Shown here in pieces: positions 47,257-56,987 of a stretch of 64,000 nucleotides of DNA. The notes under the pieces were generated by a model. That model was given only the letters and a program-made list of their open reading frames with translations, was not told the origin of the DNA and ran no database searches. Position 1 is the first letter of the stretch, and every line of letters begins with the position of its first letter. The stretch comes from Brassica napus (lineage: Eukaryota; Streptophyta; Magnoliopsida; Brassicales; Brassicaceae), in NCBI RefSeq assembly GCF_020379485.1, contig NC_063448.1, positions 19,429,726 to 19,493,725 on the forward strand. Direction: 5' to 3'. Position numbers and translations under genes: made by a program.

Positions 47257-49692
47257 ATGATTTTTCAGTTACATGCAGTGTATGGAGAATGGTTGTTGAG
47301 AGATTTCCGTTGGGATTTTGTGGTTGATGATCTCAAAGGAGCAAGATTGTTTTTATTGAATGAAGATTCAACACATGCTGAACTTGTTGCAATGGCTCAA
47401 GAAGATTATAACCTGGACATGAGAACAGTGAGTGTGGAGATTAGCTACTCATTACCAGCAGAAATGATGATGGCTCCAGGCAGTCTTCCCATTCATGTTA
47501 CAAGTGATAGACAAGTTCGAAACTTGCTGGAGATACTCAAAACCCATAGAGTATGTCTTTGTGTATCAAGCCGCAGCAAGGTCGAAACGGTTTCAGAGAA
47601 AAGGGATATTGATGAAGCTGGTGAATGGGAAAAAGATGTTGGTGATAATGATGAAGCTGGTGAATGGGAAGAAGATGTTGGTGATGATGATGAAGCTGGT
47701 GAATGGGAAGAAGATGTTGGTGATGATGATGAAGCTGATGAATGTTTTGAAGATGTTGGTGATAATGAGTTTGTTGAAGATGAAAATCAAGATGGGGAGG
47801 AGGAAAATGGGGAGGAGGATGCTGATAATTCTATTGTTGGTGAAACGGATCAGAATGGTGGGGATTACAGTCTTTATGGAAAGGTTCCAGATGAGGACGA
47901 GGAAGATGATGATAATATTTGTTTTGAAGAAATCCAAAAGACATATGCTAAGACAAATGCTATTGAAGGAGGAAAATCGAATGGTACCAGTATCTATGTC
48001 AACCAGAGTTTTGTTAGCAAGGGTGCACTGCTTTCAGAGCTGCGGTTGGCAGCAGTGAGGGGTAAGTTTTCTTTCAGATTATACAAATCAACGAAAACTC
48101 TCGTTGTGGCAACATGTCCGGTTAGCTATTGTGGATGGAAGGTCAGAGCGAGTGTCAAACATGGGACAAACACGTTTTGGGTAACAAAGTATGTGGAAAA
48201 ACATTTATGCTCAGCGGGAGACCGAATCGCTCAGCGGAGACACTGTACTCCGAAGTATGTAGGTAGTCTTTTCATTGATCGTGTTGGAATCATTGATGGG
48301 ATAACTCCGCAGCATATCACTGATGCAATGAGGAACATGTTTGGCATGGCGCTTGATTACACCACTTCATACAGAGCACTGTTATATGCACAAAGATTGG
48401 TGAGAGGATCAGCAGAAGAAGGGTATTCGCGTCTGGCATCATATCTCGAGCAAATCTCCATTGCAAATCCTGATTCTATCACGGCGATAGAACTTGATTC
48501 TATGAAAAGATTTAAGTATCTATTTCTCTCTTTTGGAGCTTCTATCAAAGGTTTTAAGTATCAGAGAAGGGTCATTGTGGTGGATGGAACTCACCTAAGT
48601 GGAAAGTATGGAGGAACTATGTTAGTTGCAGCCGCACAAGATGGCAATTTTCAGATATTCCCATTGGCTTTTGGGATCGTGGATGAGGAAGATATACCTT
48701 CTTGGGAATGGTTTTTCACAAAATTGGCTAGTTGTATATCTCATGACAAGCCTCTGGTGATAGTCTCCGACCGGCACAAGGCCATTAAAAGTGCGTGTGA
48801 TAAGGTGTTTCCTTGGGCAACCCGAGGAATATGTTATTATCACCTTCAAGATAACATTGTCAAAAAGTTTAAAGGGAAACATCTCATGTACTTGGTGAAA
48901 GGGGCTGCTTATGCTCACACGGTTTACGATTTTGACCGGTACATGGCTGAGATACGGAGTGCAAACCCGGAACTTGCAACGTATTTGGAGAAAGCCGACG
49001 TCAGGCTATGGTCAAGGGTTTATTGTAAGGGGAACAGGTTCAACATAAAAACAAGCAACATTGCTGAATCTATTAATTCCGCACTGAAGCGAGCAAGAGG
49101 ATTTCCGATTACGTTCCTGCTGGAGTTCATAAGGCAGAAGTTAGGAAAATGGTATTGGAAAAGGAGACAAGATGCTTTGAGTCTCACAACTGAACATAGC
49201 GGGGGTGTTGAATACTTGCTTGCTGTTCGAGAAGAGATAGCGGGTACGATGACGGTCGAACCAATTGATGGATGGCATTTCTTTGTCAAAGGTGGCAAAA
49301 TGGACTGTGTGGTTGATTTGGAACATGCAAAGTGTGATTGTGGTGTCTATGGAGTGGAGAAAATACCTTGCTCTCATGCTATAGCTGCTGGAATACATGC
49401 TGGTTTGCATATCTCCACACTTGTATGTCCACTGTACTCAAAGAATTATCTGTATGCAGGATACTCAGAGAATATATATCCTATCGTGTCACAACATATT
49501 GAGGAACGAGAATGCTTTCCTCCAGAACTAAAGCGTGGTCGGGGGAGACCGAAGAAATCAAGATGGCAATCTTGGTTGGAGCTATCTAGGATGAGAGGAC
49601 ACAAACCCAGGAAGAAACACAGGGCACGGAGATGCTCAAACTGCAAGGAAACTGGCCATACGAAACCACAATGTACACAACCAGTTGACTAG
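47257..49692 (+). CDS. MuDR-type MULE transposase (mudrA-like)
   Basis: An uninterrupted frame. I place the start at ATG 47,257 (MIFQLHAVYGEWLLRD), directly after a TTTGCAG splice acceptor, giving 811 residues; an upstream in-frame extension from 47,128 lies in repeat and intron-like sequence. In order: N-terminal region 1-110; acidic repeats of a 13-residue unit around DEAGEWEEDVGDD (about 119-171) and more Asp/Glu to about 230; a MuDR DNA-binding zinc region (CPVSYCGWKVRA, then HLCSAGD); the DDE transposase core with VVDGTHLSGKYGG (Asp about 443) and VIVSDRHKAI (Asp about 504); SWIM finger CDCGVYGVEKIPCSHAI (about 693-709); an AT-hook-like RGRGRPKKS; and CCHC knuckle CSNCKETGHTKPQC near the end. 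It cuts and reinserts the element in the nucleus. Confidence 0.93.
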   Translation: MIFQLHAVYGEWLLRDFRWDFVVDDLKGARLFLLNEDSTHAELVAMAQEDYNLDMRTVSVEISYSLPAEMMMAPGSLPIHVTSDRQVRNLLEILKTHRVCLCVSSRSKVETVSEKRDIDEAGEWEKDVGDNDEAGEWEEDVGDDDEAGEWEEDVGDDDEADECFEDVGDNEFVEDENQDGEEENGEEDADNSIVGETDQNGGDYSLYGKVPDEDEEDDDNICFEEIQKTYAKTNAIEGGKSNGTSIYVNQSFVSKGALLSELRLAAVRGKFSFRLYKSTKTLVVATCPVSYCGWKVRASVKHGTNTFWVTKYVEKHLCSAGDRIAQRRHCTPKYVGSLFIDRVGIIDGITPQHITDAMRNMFGMALDYTTSYRALLYAQRLVRGSAEEGYSRLASYLEQISIANPDSITAIELDSMKRFKYLFLSFGASIKGFKYQRRVIVVDGTHLSGKYGGTMLVAAAQDGNFQIFPLAFGIVDEEDIPSWEWFFTKLASCISHDKPLVIVSDRHKAIKSACDKVFPWATRGICYYHLQDNIVKKFKGKHLMYLVKGAAYAHTVYDFDRYMAEIRSANPELATYLEKADVRLWSRVYCKGNRFNIKTSNIAESINSALKRARGFPITFLLEFIRQKLGKWYWKRRQDALSLTTEHSGGVEYLLAVREEIAGTMTVEPIDGWHFFVKGGKMDCVVDLEHAKCDCGVYGVEKIPCSHAIAAGIHAGLHISTLVCPLYSKNYLYAGYSENIYPIVSQHIEERECFPPELKRGRGRPKKSRWQSWLELSRMRGHKPRKKHRARRCSNCKETGHTKPQCTQPVD

Positions 49693-50182
49693 TTGTCCAG
49701 ACGACCTAAATTTAAGTCGTCCAGTCTTGATTACCCGTCCAGACGACTAAATTTTTAGTCGTCCAGTGTATTTTATTTTTAGACGACCTTCTACTAAGTC
49801 GTCCAGTGTATTTTATTTTTAGACGACCTTCTACTAAGTCGTCCAGTGTATTTTATTTTTAGACGACCTTCTACTATCCCTTCAAGTGTATTTTATTTTT
49901 AGACTACCTTCTACTATCCCTTCAAGTCGTCCAAACCTTCTAGACGACTTATTTGTAAGTCGTCCAGTTGGAAAACCTTCCAGACGACTTATAATAAGTC
50001 GTCCAAACCTTCTAGACGACTTATTTGTAAGTCGTCCAGTTGGAAAACCTTCCAGACGACTTATTTCTTCCAGACAACTTATATATTTACAAATCTATAC
50101 AAAGACAAGCTGAAATACAAATACTTCGCTCGTTAAAAAATCATGTTCAAATACAAAGACAAGTTCAAATACAAACACAAAT
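49693..50182. repeat. Palindromic AAGTCGTC repeats between the convergent MULE genes
   Basis: GACGAC...AAGTCGTC units recur from 49,698 to 50,085, including a near-perfect ~46-bp tandem (CGTCCAGTGTATTTTATTTT plus AGACGACCTTCTACTAAGT) repeated four times at 49,760-49,925. No open frame. It may hold the 3' ends of both transcripts. Confidence 0.85.
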
Positions 50183-53100
50183 CTAATCATACATGCCCAC
50201 GAACTTATCACCATCCACATTTTCTTTCAGATGCTGATCAACAAGCTCCTTCCATATATCCACCGCCATATTATCCCTCATTTTCTTCGCGTTGCACCTA
50301 GCAAAGTCTTTAGGGTCAAAGGAGACCCCAAGAGCATGACATTCAATGTACTTTACAGCGTACACGCCACAATCACCATTGTTGGCCGTGGGTACACCTT
50401 TCAGCGGTCTCTCATATGTGTATGGCTCCAACCCGTATTTGACCCGTATTTCGTCGGTGGCTGCGCACTCAACAAGCAGATAAGGGACCATCTGGAGAAA
50501 AGGCTCCATTATCGCATCCCATGCGTCTGGTACACTAGATGAAGGTATGCTGTCCCAGACGACTATGTGCCTCTTAGGGATCGATATCCAAATAGCAACC
50601 CAATGCTTGTCGTCCAAGTTCACTGGCGCATAGATATCATCAATGTCCTCCCCCCACTTCTTGTTTGATTGGCAAAATGAAGGTATTGATCCGTCATAAA
50701 AATTCGACGCCCCACCAGGTAGAACTCTTCCTAAACCTTTGTGATCAGGTTCCGATGTTTTGAAGAGCTGATACTGCTCTCTCCAAGACTGGGAAAAGTT
50801 GTGATCCAGGAAGCACATTCGCTCGCTCCTGAAAGCTTGTGGGTTCTCCTGATACCTCTGCCTTAGCACATTAATCCAAGCATCTATATGCTGCATATTA
50901 AATATAACAAGTTAGAAGTTACCAGACGACTTAAATATAAGTCGTGTGCAGAAGACTTACGCAGTCTTCCAGCCATCCTCTGGCTGTCCGGAGGAAGTGG
51001 TACCACCTTGTTGGTGATGTACGTGGTTTGTCCTCGGTCTTAGTTAAATAATGACTGCAAACAAAAAAGCAATCAGTTTTGGACGACTAAATCAAGCTAT
51101 TATGGGTAAAGCAATCACTTACGGATCAGTTTTCAACCAATCAGCGAGTTCCTTCAACTTATCTTTGTTTACTGGCGGAAATGGATTATAGGCTGCCACT
51201 TTATCTTTTTTTTTCTCTGCCGTATAAGGAGATCTCACAGTGGGAGCAGGTTTCTTCGCTCGTTTACTCTTTGCACGCTTGTCCAATACAACCAGGCTCG
51301 GTTCTGAAACTGGATCGCTTGGCTCGGTGGAAGCGAGGCTCGGTTGTTGATCGGTGGAAGCGAGGCTCGGTTGGTGATCGGTGGAAGTGACAGCAACAAT
51401 CTCTTTGGAGGTGACACCATCTGCTTTATCCTCCGGCAAGATCTTATTTACCGAGTTCGCCTCGGTTGCTGTATCCTCCGGCAACCATCTCTGCAATAAA
51501 AGTTGCACACAAGTTAACCCTGGACGACTTAAATAAAAGTTGTCTGGACGACTAGTTGACCCTGGACGACTTAAAATTAAGTCTTCCGTGGTCAACTAGT
51601 CGTCCAGACAACTTACGTTTAAGTCGTCCAGGGTCAACTAGTCGTCCAGACAACTTTTACAGTCGTCTGGACAACTAGTTAACCCTGGATTTGATACTAA
51701 CCTCTTTGATTTGAGGAGGCTGTTTCTTTTGAGGAGGAGGCTGTTTCTTTTGAGGAGGAGGAGGCTGCTGCTGTTTCTTTTGAGGAGGAGGAGGCTGCTG
51801 TTTGGTTTGATGAGGAGGAGGCTGGTTACTAACCACGGTTTCATTGGCATGAGGGGTAGCCTGTTTGTTTCTACCCCCGGTTTCTTTGGCAAGAGGGGTA
51901 GGCTGTTTATCTTGAGGGGTAGCCTGATTGGTTAGAGGTGGAGGGGTAGCCTGATTGGTGACACCAACCTTCTTCTCCACAGCTTCCAATCTATCGGACA
52001 ACTTCCTAAACTCCCTCATGCACTTATTAAACCCTTTTTTCATGCAGTCAGCTACGCCCTTGAACATAATTTCCAACTCCTCTCTGGTCACCCCTCTAGC
52101 CTCTTCTCTAGCCTCTTCACTAGCCACTTTAGGAGCCTCTTTACGAGCTTTCTTCCGAGGTCTTGGATTGTCTTCCTCCTCCTCCTCCTCCTCCTCCTCC
52201 AACACAACCATCTCTTTGGCCTTCTTCGATGGAGTCACAACCTTAGGTTTTGTATTGACCTTAGTACCAGTGACTTCCCAGCAATCCATGGTCCACTTCC
52301 ACGGTCTCCGCTCATACATGACTTTAATGATGTTCTCCGCGGGCAGGTCCTCAACCTCAGAGTCCCATTTTGGCCACATTTCACTAATGTCCTTCTCAAC
52401 AAAGTTGATCACGCGGGTCTGCAGTAAATAGAAGAATCGAGTTAGATATTTGAAAAAAAATACTAAATAGACGACTTAATTATAAGTCGTCTACTAAGTC
52501 GTCCAGCTGGAAGACCTTCCAGACGACTTATAATAAGTCGTCTAATAAGTCGTCCAGATGGAAGACTTTCCAGACGACTTAATTAAGTCGTCCGATAAGT
52601 CGTCCAGCTGGGAAGACTTTCCAGACGACTTATTATAAGTCGTCCGATAAGTCGTCCAGCTGGACGACCTTCCAGACGACTTATAATAAGTCGTCTGCGC
52701 AGTCTTTTGGATTGAAGTAAATACCTGACTCAAGATAGCAGCTTTCATTGATCTGCGGCCTCTGCTGCCCTCGTAAGCCAGTATCGGTGGAGACGGACTG
52801 TCTGCTCTGGGACCACCAATACTAGCACCCAATTCCGGCATAGCTGTGTACGTCCAGACCTGAAGAACTTGTATAAACCCATCCACGGTGTAACAGCCAG
52901 CAATTTCTTTGTTCCACAAAGAGTCCATCAGCACCTTAAACGCGACTCTCCCCCATGGATAATTCTCAAACCGTTCTAAATCCATCACTAGCCTTGCCAG
53001 AGTAGATCGTGTAGCGGTTGAAAACTTTCTCCCTTCAATGAATCCAGTGAAGATGGAGAGGTACGCGAGCCGCTTGCGATCTTCCCTGGACCAATCCCCG

Positions 53101-53769
53101 CATCTCTTCAGTGCTGCTATTATCTGATCAGTAGTTGGCCCAGCTTCCAGATGAACTCCCAGCATCCCCCAGAAAGAAACCATCTCTGGGGTAACGTCAC
53201 ATTTTGGTGTCTCAAGGTCCTCGATGTACTCGCAGTTTAGACCAGTGAGGTTTTCAAACTCTAACAGTGAAAACCTCAAAGGTTCTGGACCAACGAGAGA
53301 CCACATCTCATACTTCTTCTTAATGTCCAGCTTGAAACTGAGCATGTAGTGAACCAGCCTTGAAGCCCAACCAAATCCCTGCTCCTTGAACTTGATGAAA
53401 ACTCCCAAACTCGACTCCTTGAGCTCTTCAAATTCGTCATCAGTAAGAGCTTTCCTAAGAGCAGTATGCAACTTGCTGTTATCCGTATGATACGAAATGC
53501 TATTGTGGGCTTCTGGCTCTTCCCCTGATGTGTATAACCTACGGGGGAGTTCTGGAATATCCATCCTTTTTGTCTGCAAAATAATCAAAGACAACAATAT
53601 AAGTCCAGACGACTTAGTAGACGACTTAAATTTAAGTCGTCTGGAAAGTCTTCCAAATGGACGACTTATATTTAAGTCATCTACTAAGTCGTCCAGTTGG
53701 AAGACTTTCCAGACGACTTAAATTACTTACAAGTCTTCCAGTCGCAGAAGGAGTTGGAGTACTCGTCAT
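50183..53769 (-). CDS. Ulp1-like (C48) cysteine protease with DUF1985, MULE-borne
   Basis: Six exons are inferred on the minus strand: 53769-53731, 53573-52725, 52418-51702, 51490-51123, 51054-50961, 50890-50183. All introns are GT...AG and every junction keeps frame, giving 924 residues with no stop. Exon 1 is MTSTPTPSATGRL. Exon 2 carries a DUF1985-type region (FIKFKEQGFGWASRLVHYML, GPEPLRFSLLEFENLTGLNC). Exon 3 has an acidic run, basic RKKARKEAPK, a coiled segment and Gln/Pro repeats (PPPPQKKQQ). Exon 6 is a Ulp1 protease domain with catalytic His (DDKHWVAIWI, about 785), Asp (VVWDSIP, about 802) and Cys (NNGDCGVYAVKYIECH, about 863). Such enzymes cleave SUMO-type conjugates. The substrate of MULE-borne copies and their role in transposition are not known. 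Confidence 0.88.
50891..53730. repeat. AAGTCGTC palindromes inside the protease gene introns
   Basis: Introns at 50,891-50,960, 51,055-51,122, 51,491-51,701, 52,419-52,724 and 53,574-53,730 contain GACGACTTA...TAAGTCGTC or AGTCGTCCAG units. The longest intron (52,419-52,724) holds several almost identical copies of a ~55-bp unit from 52,475 to 52,700. The exons between contain none that I could see. Confidence 0.85.
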
Positions 53770-53875
53770 TGCGGTTATAGATCTGAAAAAATAAACGTGA
53801 AACGGTGAGAATGAGTAAATTGATAGAGACAACGTTTTATGTTCATCTTTTCCTCGAGATTGATGACTTAGCGGC

Positions 53876-54130
53876 GTTAGGGTTTACAGAGAAACGGCGC
53901 TAAGGTTTACAGAGAAGAAGCGGCGGCGCTAGGGTTTAGAAGAAGCGGCGGCGCTAGGGTTTAGAAGAAGCGGCGGCGCTAGTGTTTAGAGGAAGCGGCG
54001 GTGAGAACGTTGGTGACCACGGTGGCGAGGGCGACGGTTTGTTCGGAAATAGTGGAAGCGGCGGCGCTAGGGTTTAGAGGAATCGGCGGCGCTAGGGTTT
54101 AGAGGAATCGGCGGCGCTAGGGTTAGAAGA
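53876..54130 (-). promoter_or_regulatory. Telobox/GCC tandem repeat 5' of the protease gene
   Basis: A ~27-bp unit GCGGCGCTAGGGTTTAGA(A/G)GAA(G/T)C is repeated about seven times with changes. On the minus strand each copy reads CTAAACCCTAGCGCC, i.e. the plant telobox AAACCCTA next to a GCC/GCGCC motif. It lies 100-360 bases upstream of the ATG at 53,769, in the leader or promoter. Teloboxes commonly occur near transcription starts of growth-regulated plant genes. Confidence 0.75.
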
Positions 54131-54339
54131 AGCTGCGGCGACAACGGTGAGAATGAAGTGAGATAGATAGCTGACGTTGAGAACGATGGTTTGTTCGGAA
54201 ATCGTGGGAATTCGAAATCGCCTTTGAGAGAGAACTGTTAGGGTTTCTGAATTTCGCGAAAAATGAAACAAAAAAAAAAAATCACCTTATATATTGGGTA
54301 AATAATCCGGTTAGCTTTAAAAGTACATTGGTAAACTTT

Positions 54340-54900
54340 AAGGTTTGGTCCGGTTTAGACGACTTATTCTGGCTGATAATGTACAACAGACGACTTAATA
54401 TTTAGTCGTCTGTTTTCAGACGACAAAATATTAAGTCGTCCTAGACCCTAAAATGAACCCCTAAACTAAAATGACTAGATTAACTAACTAACCACGTTAT
54501 AAAATCAAATTATACTTAAATAGTGTTTACTATACACAGAAATGAACACGCATAAGTAATTTTAAAAATTTTCAAAAACGGTTTTAATGCTTTCCAAAAT
54601 CTAACCCTAAGAACACATACAATACTACAACATATGTTGATGAAACATAAACTAAAGAATATCATGACTCACTACTTTCACTCATCTATGCTGAAAACAA
54701 TTGAAATTTGTTATATCTTAATTTATACCTCCTAAGACATATGTTAATTACATAATTCCCATTTTTCACTTATCAAAATATTTTTTACAAAATTTTTAAA
54801 TTATGTTTAAGACTAACTGTCCAGACGACTTTCAGTTAAGTCGTCTGGACGACTTATTTTCAAGTCGTCTAAACAGACGACTTGCGAGGGGTAGAAACGT
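54340..54900. repeat. Further AAGTCGTC palindromes near right MULE end
   Basis: GACGACTTATTC, ATTTAGTCGTCTG, CGACTTTCAGTTAAGTCGTC and GACGACTTATTTTCAAGTCGTC occur at 54,358-54,440 and 54,821-54,885, separated by AT-rich DNA with no gene. Confidence 0.8.
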
Positions 54901-55043
54901 AAAAAAAATTCCGTTTTTTTGTTTGGTCACAAGGGGATAGTTGTAATTTCAATAGCCTTTTAGGTTACTTTTGCCTTTGACCCAAGTTGGGGTATTGTTT
55001 TGGGTTTGGCTCCAAGTTTTGAGTCACACTTGGCAATTCTCCC

Positions 55044-55052
55044 ATATAATTT
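55044..55052. repeat. MULE 9-bp target duplication, right
   Basis: ATATAATTT directly after the element end CTCCC, identical to the left copy. Confidence 0.9.
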
Positions 55053-55459
55053 GGAATATGCAGAGTTCGAAACCTTAACCAAATTTTGATTTATCAAACT
55101 TGAATCACCTTAGACTTGTAAAATAGATCGATACCGACCACCAAAAATAGTTTTTTTTCACCACTTAATTGATTATTCTCCATTTCTTCTCTTTCTGTCA
55201 AACCAAAGGCAAGAACATTCTTATATATAAATTGTTAGGGTTAGTTGACCAAAAAAAAGAAATAGATTGTTAGGGTTACAAGTACATTGGACGGAGGTTT
55301 ATTCAAAATTAGGTTTGAAAGCAAGGATTTGGAGACTCGAAAATCACTAACACAGCTTCGTCTCTTCTATGTAATACATCTTCTCTGTAACCGATTAACC
55401 CTAAGAATGATCTACCACGGCGTTAAACAACTTTGATGTTTGCCACCTCAATTATGTTA

Positions 55460-55750
55460 GAAAATCTAACAACTATATGGTTAATTATGTTAACTACTTT
55501 GTAGCTTCTTCTCTGCTCTTCTTCTTCTTCTTCTTCTTCTTCTTCTTCTTCTTCTTCTTCTTCTTCTTCTACGTGACTTTCCTTGGTCACAAAACAAGGT
55601 TTACAAGCCGTAGTGTTCTGTTTTTTTTGTTTCCTTTTTTGTTTTTTTTTTCAATTGATAATATTATTTCTAATTATTTTTTACCTTCTATTTTTTCCAA
55701 ACACTGAATATGAATTGGCAACTTATTGATGGCCGGTGACCTATAGGTGA
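55460..55750. repeat. Outer long inverted repeat, right arm, with (CTT)n expansion
   Basis: Reverse complement of 44,466-44,753. It includes an expanded CTT microsatellite at about 55,514-55,570 where the left arm has only a few GAA units. The TTGGCAACTTATTGATGGCC end is the outermost clear match. Confidence 0.85.
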
Positions 55751-55754
55751 ACCT

Positions 55755-55967
55755 ATGCCCAAGAATTGGTCTTTCAGCTACGGCTACGCCTACTCTCAAG
55801 AAACTGGTTGCCCAAGTGCTCCTCTACCACGTTTGGAGACAAAGGAACAATGCTCTCCACTTCAGGCTGAAACTTTCAGATTAATAGACAGAGATGTGAG
55901 GAACACAATAACTGCAAGGCGCAAGAGGCACAAATTCACCAACATCATGGCACTTTGGATCAGATGA
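55755..55967 (+). CDS. Unidentified 70-codon ORF
   Basis: MPKNWSFSYGYAYSQETGCP, then LPRLETKEQCSPLQAETFRL and a basic end ITARRKRHKFTNIMALWIR. Amino-acid composition looks protein-like rather than random, with a polar middle and a cationic C-terminus. I do not recognise it. It abuts the outer inverted repeat and may be the last exon of a host gene or a captured fragment. Confidence 0.4.
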   Translation: MPKNWSFSYGYAYSQETGCPSAPLPRLETKEQCSPLQAETFRLIDRDVRNTITARRKRHKFTNIMALWIR

Positions 55968-56960
55968 CCGGTCATTCCCAATAGCCAAAAATCTACTACC
56001 TTTCTTGTTTTTTATTTAATTTTTGCCAAGAAAGATGTATGTAAAAGACAAAAGTTCATTTTTAGTTAATGATATTTACAATTTGGCAAAAAAAGATGAC
56101 GCATCTTTTTTCAGGTACCGCGCTAGTTAATGAAATGGCATGTATAGGTGCATGTTTTTAAATAAGTAAACTAAATATCGATATTCTTCTCATTTTGACA
56201 GAGATTTAGTTCATACTTATGATGAATTACCAAAGAAATTACTTCAGTTTTCATAAAAAATGGTCATACTATAAGGGAAAAATTGTTTTTCTAGACCAAA
56301 AAATAGGTACATTGTCCCATTAAACAAATCTCAAATTTATACAATTTTTGTCTATAATGCCATTTTCTATTTATAAAAATAAACTAAATAAATAGTTTTA
56401 TAAACCAAAAAAAAATATGAAAAATAGGAACTTCATTGTAAATACCTATACCAATGTAGAGTTTTTTTGGGTTCTAAAAATGTGTATATGAAAAAAAAAT
56501 TCTAATTTGTTTTATTTTTAACATTTTCTTAATATATATTCGTTAGTTTTAATTATATTTTAAAAAAACAAACTAAGGGCATTGTTGGATTTTCATGAAA
56601 TGTTAGATTAATGGGACAAGATTAGATTGATATTAACCCATAAGGACAATGTATGTGTTTTTTTTGTTTAAAAAACAATTTTTTCTACTATAAGTTTTAA
56701 TTTTCATATGTAAGCATTTTTACTCTATACATTGGTTAGCTAGCTATTGATGGAAAGTTTGATCACAAAAAAAAAAAGCTATTGATGGAAAGCTTGTTCG
56801 ACTAATTAATAACAAAATGTGTTTGCTGGCCAACAAAAACAAATCTAAACTACAAAAAAACAAATCTAAAAATTACAACATTTTGATCATAGAGTTGGAT
56901 CGCGCAGGTTTTTCTCCATTAATTTCATCCGCATTGTTTTTTTTCTCTCTTGTATATATA
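55968..56960. other. AT-rich intergenic DNA
   Basis: No gene or bounded repeat recognised. A short direct repeat (AGCTATTGATGGAAAG) occurs at about 56,742 and 56,778. Confidence 0.5.
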
Positions 56961-56962
56961 TA

Positions 56963-56987
56963 CTAGGGTATACTCGCCCTACGGGCG
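56963..56987 (-). mobile_element. Helitron 3' end (minus orientation)
   Basis: On the minus strand a perfect hairpin CGCCCGTAGGGCG (56,987-56,975) is followed by AGTATACC and CTAG (ending 56,963), then T. This is the Helitron 3' signature; the element extends to the right, into AT-rich sequence, with no coding domain and no identified 5' end. Confidence 0.65.

Larger units (their letters stand above)
45821..55043. mobile_element. Complete Mutator-like element (9.2 kb) with transposase and ULP-like protease
   Basis: Perfect 9-bp target duplications (ATATAATTT) flank both ends; 9 bp is the Mutator hallmark. The ends form an imperfect inverted repeat: GGGCTTTTTGCAAAAGTGAC at 45,821 against GGGAGAATTGCCAAGTGTGA as reverse complement of the right end, then TCAAAACTTRGAG in both. 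Inside are a MuDR transposase gene on the plus strand (47,257-49,692) and, convergent with it, a six-exon gene for a DUF1985/Ulp1-like protease (53,769-50,183). Neither has a stop or frameshift, so the element could be autonomous. MULEs with a ULP-like second gene are known in plants (the Kaonashi type). The non-coding space is filled with AAGTCGTC palindromes. Confidence 0.92.

Noticed and set aside
47593..47937. Ile/Phe-rich minus-strand ORF suggesting a membrane protein
   Set aside because: Antisense of the acidic repeats of the transposase.
51638..51892. Leu-rich minus-strand ORF MPKKPGVETNRLP...
   Set aside because: Shadow frame of the Gln/Pro-repeat exon of the protease gene.
52542..52724. 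Continuation of the DUF1985 frame past 52,725
   Set aside because: The encoded residues come only from AAGTCGTC repeat units; a GTATTT donor at 52,724 and frame agreement with the next exon show it is intron.
55477..55707. Phe-rich ORF
   Set aside because: Translation of the (CTT)n microsatellite in the right arm of the outer inverted repeat.
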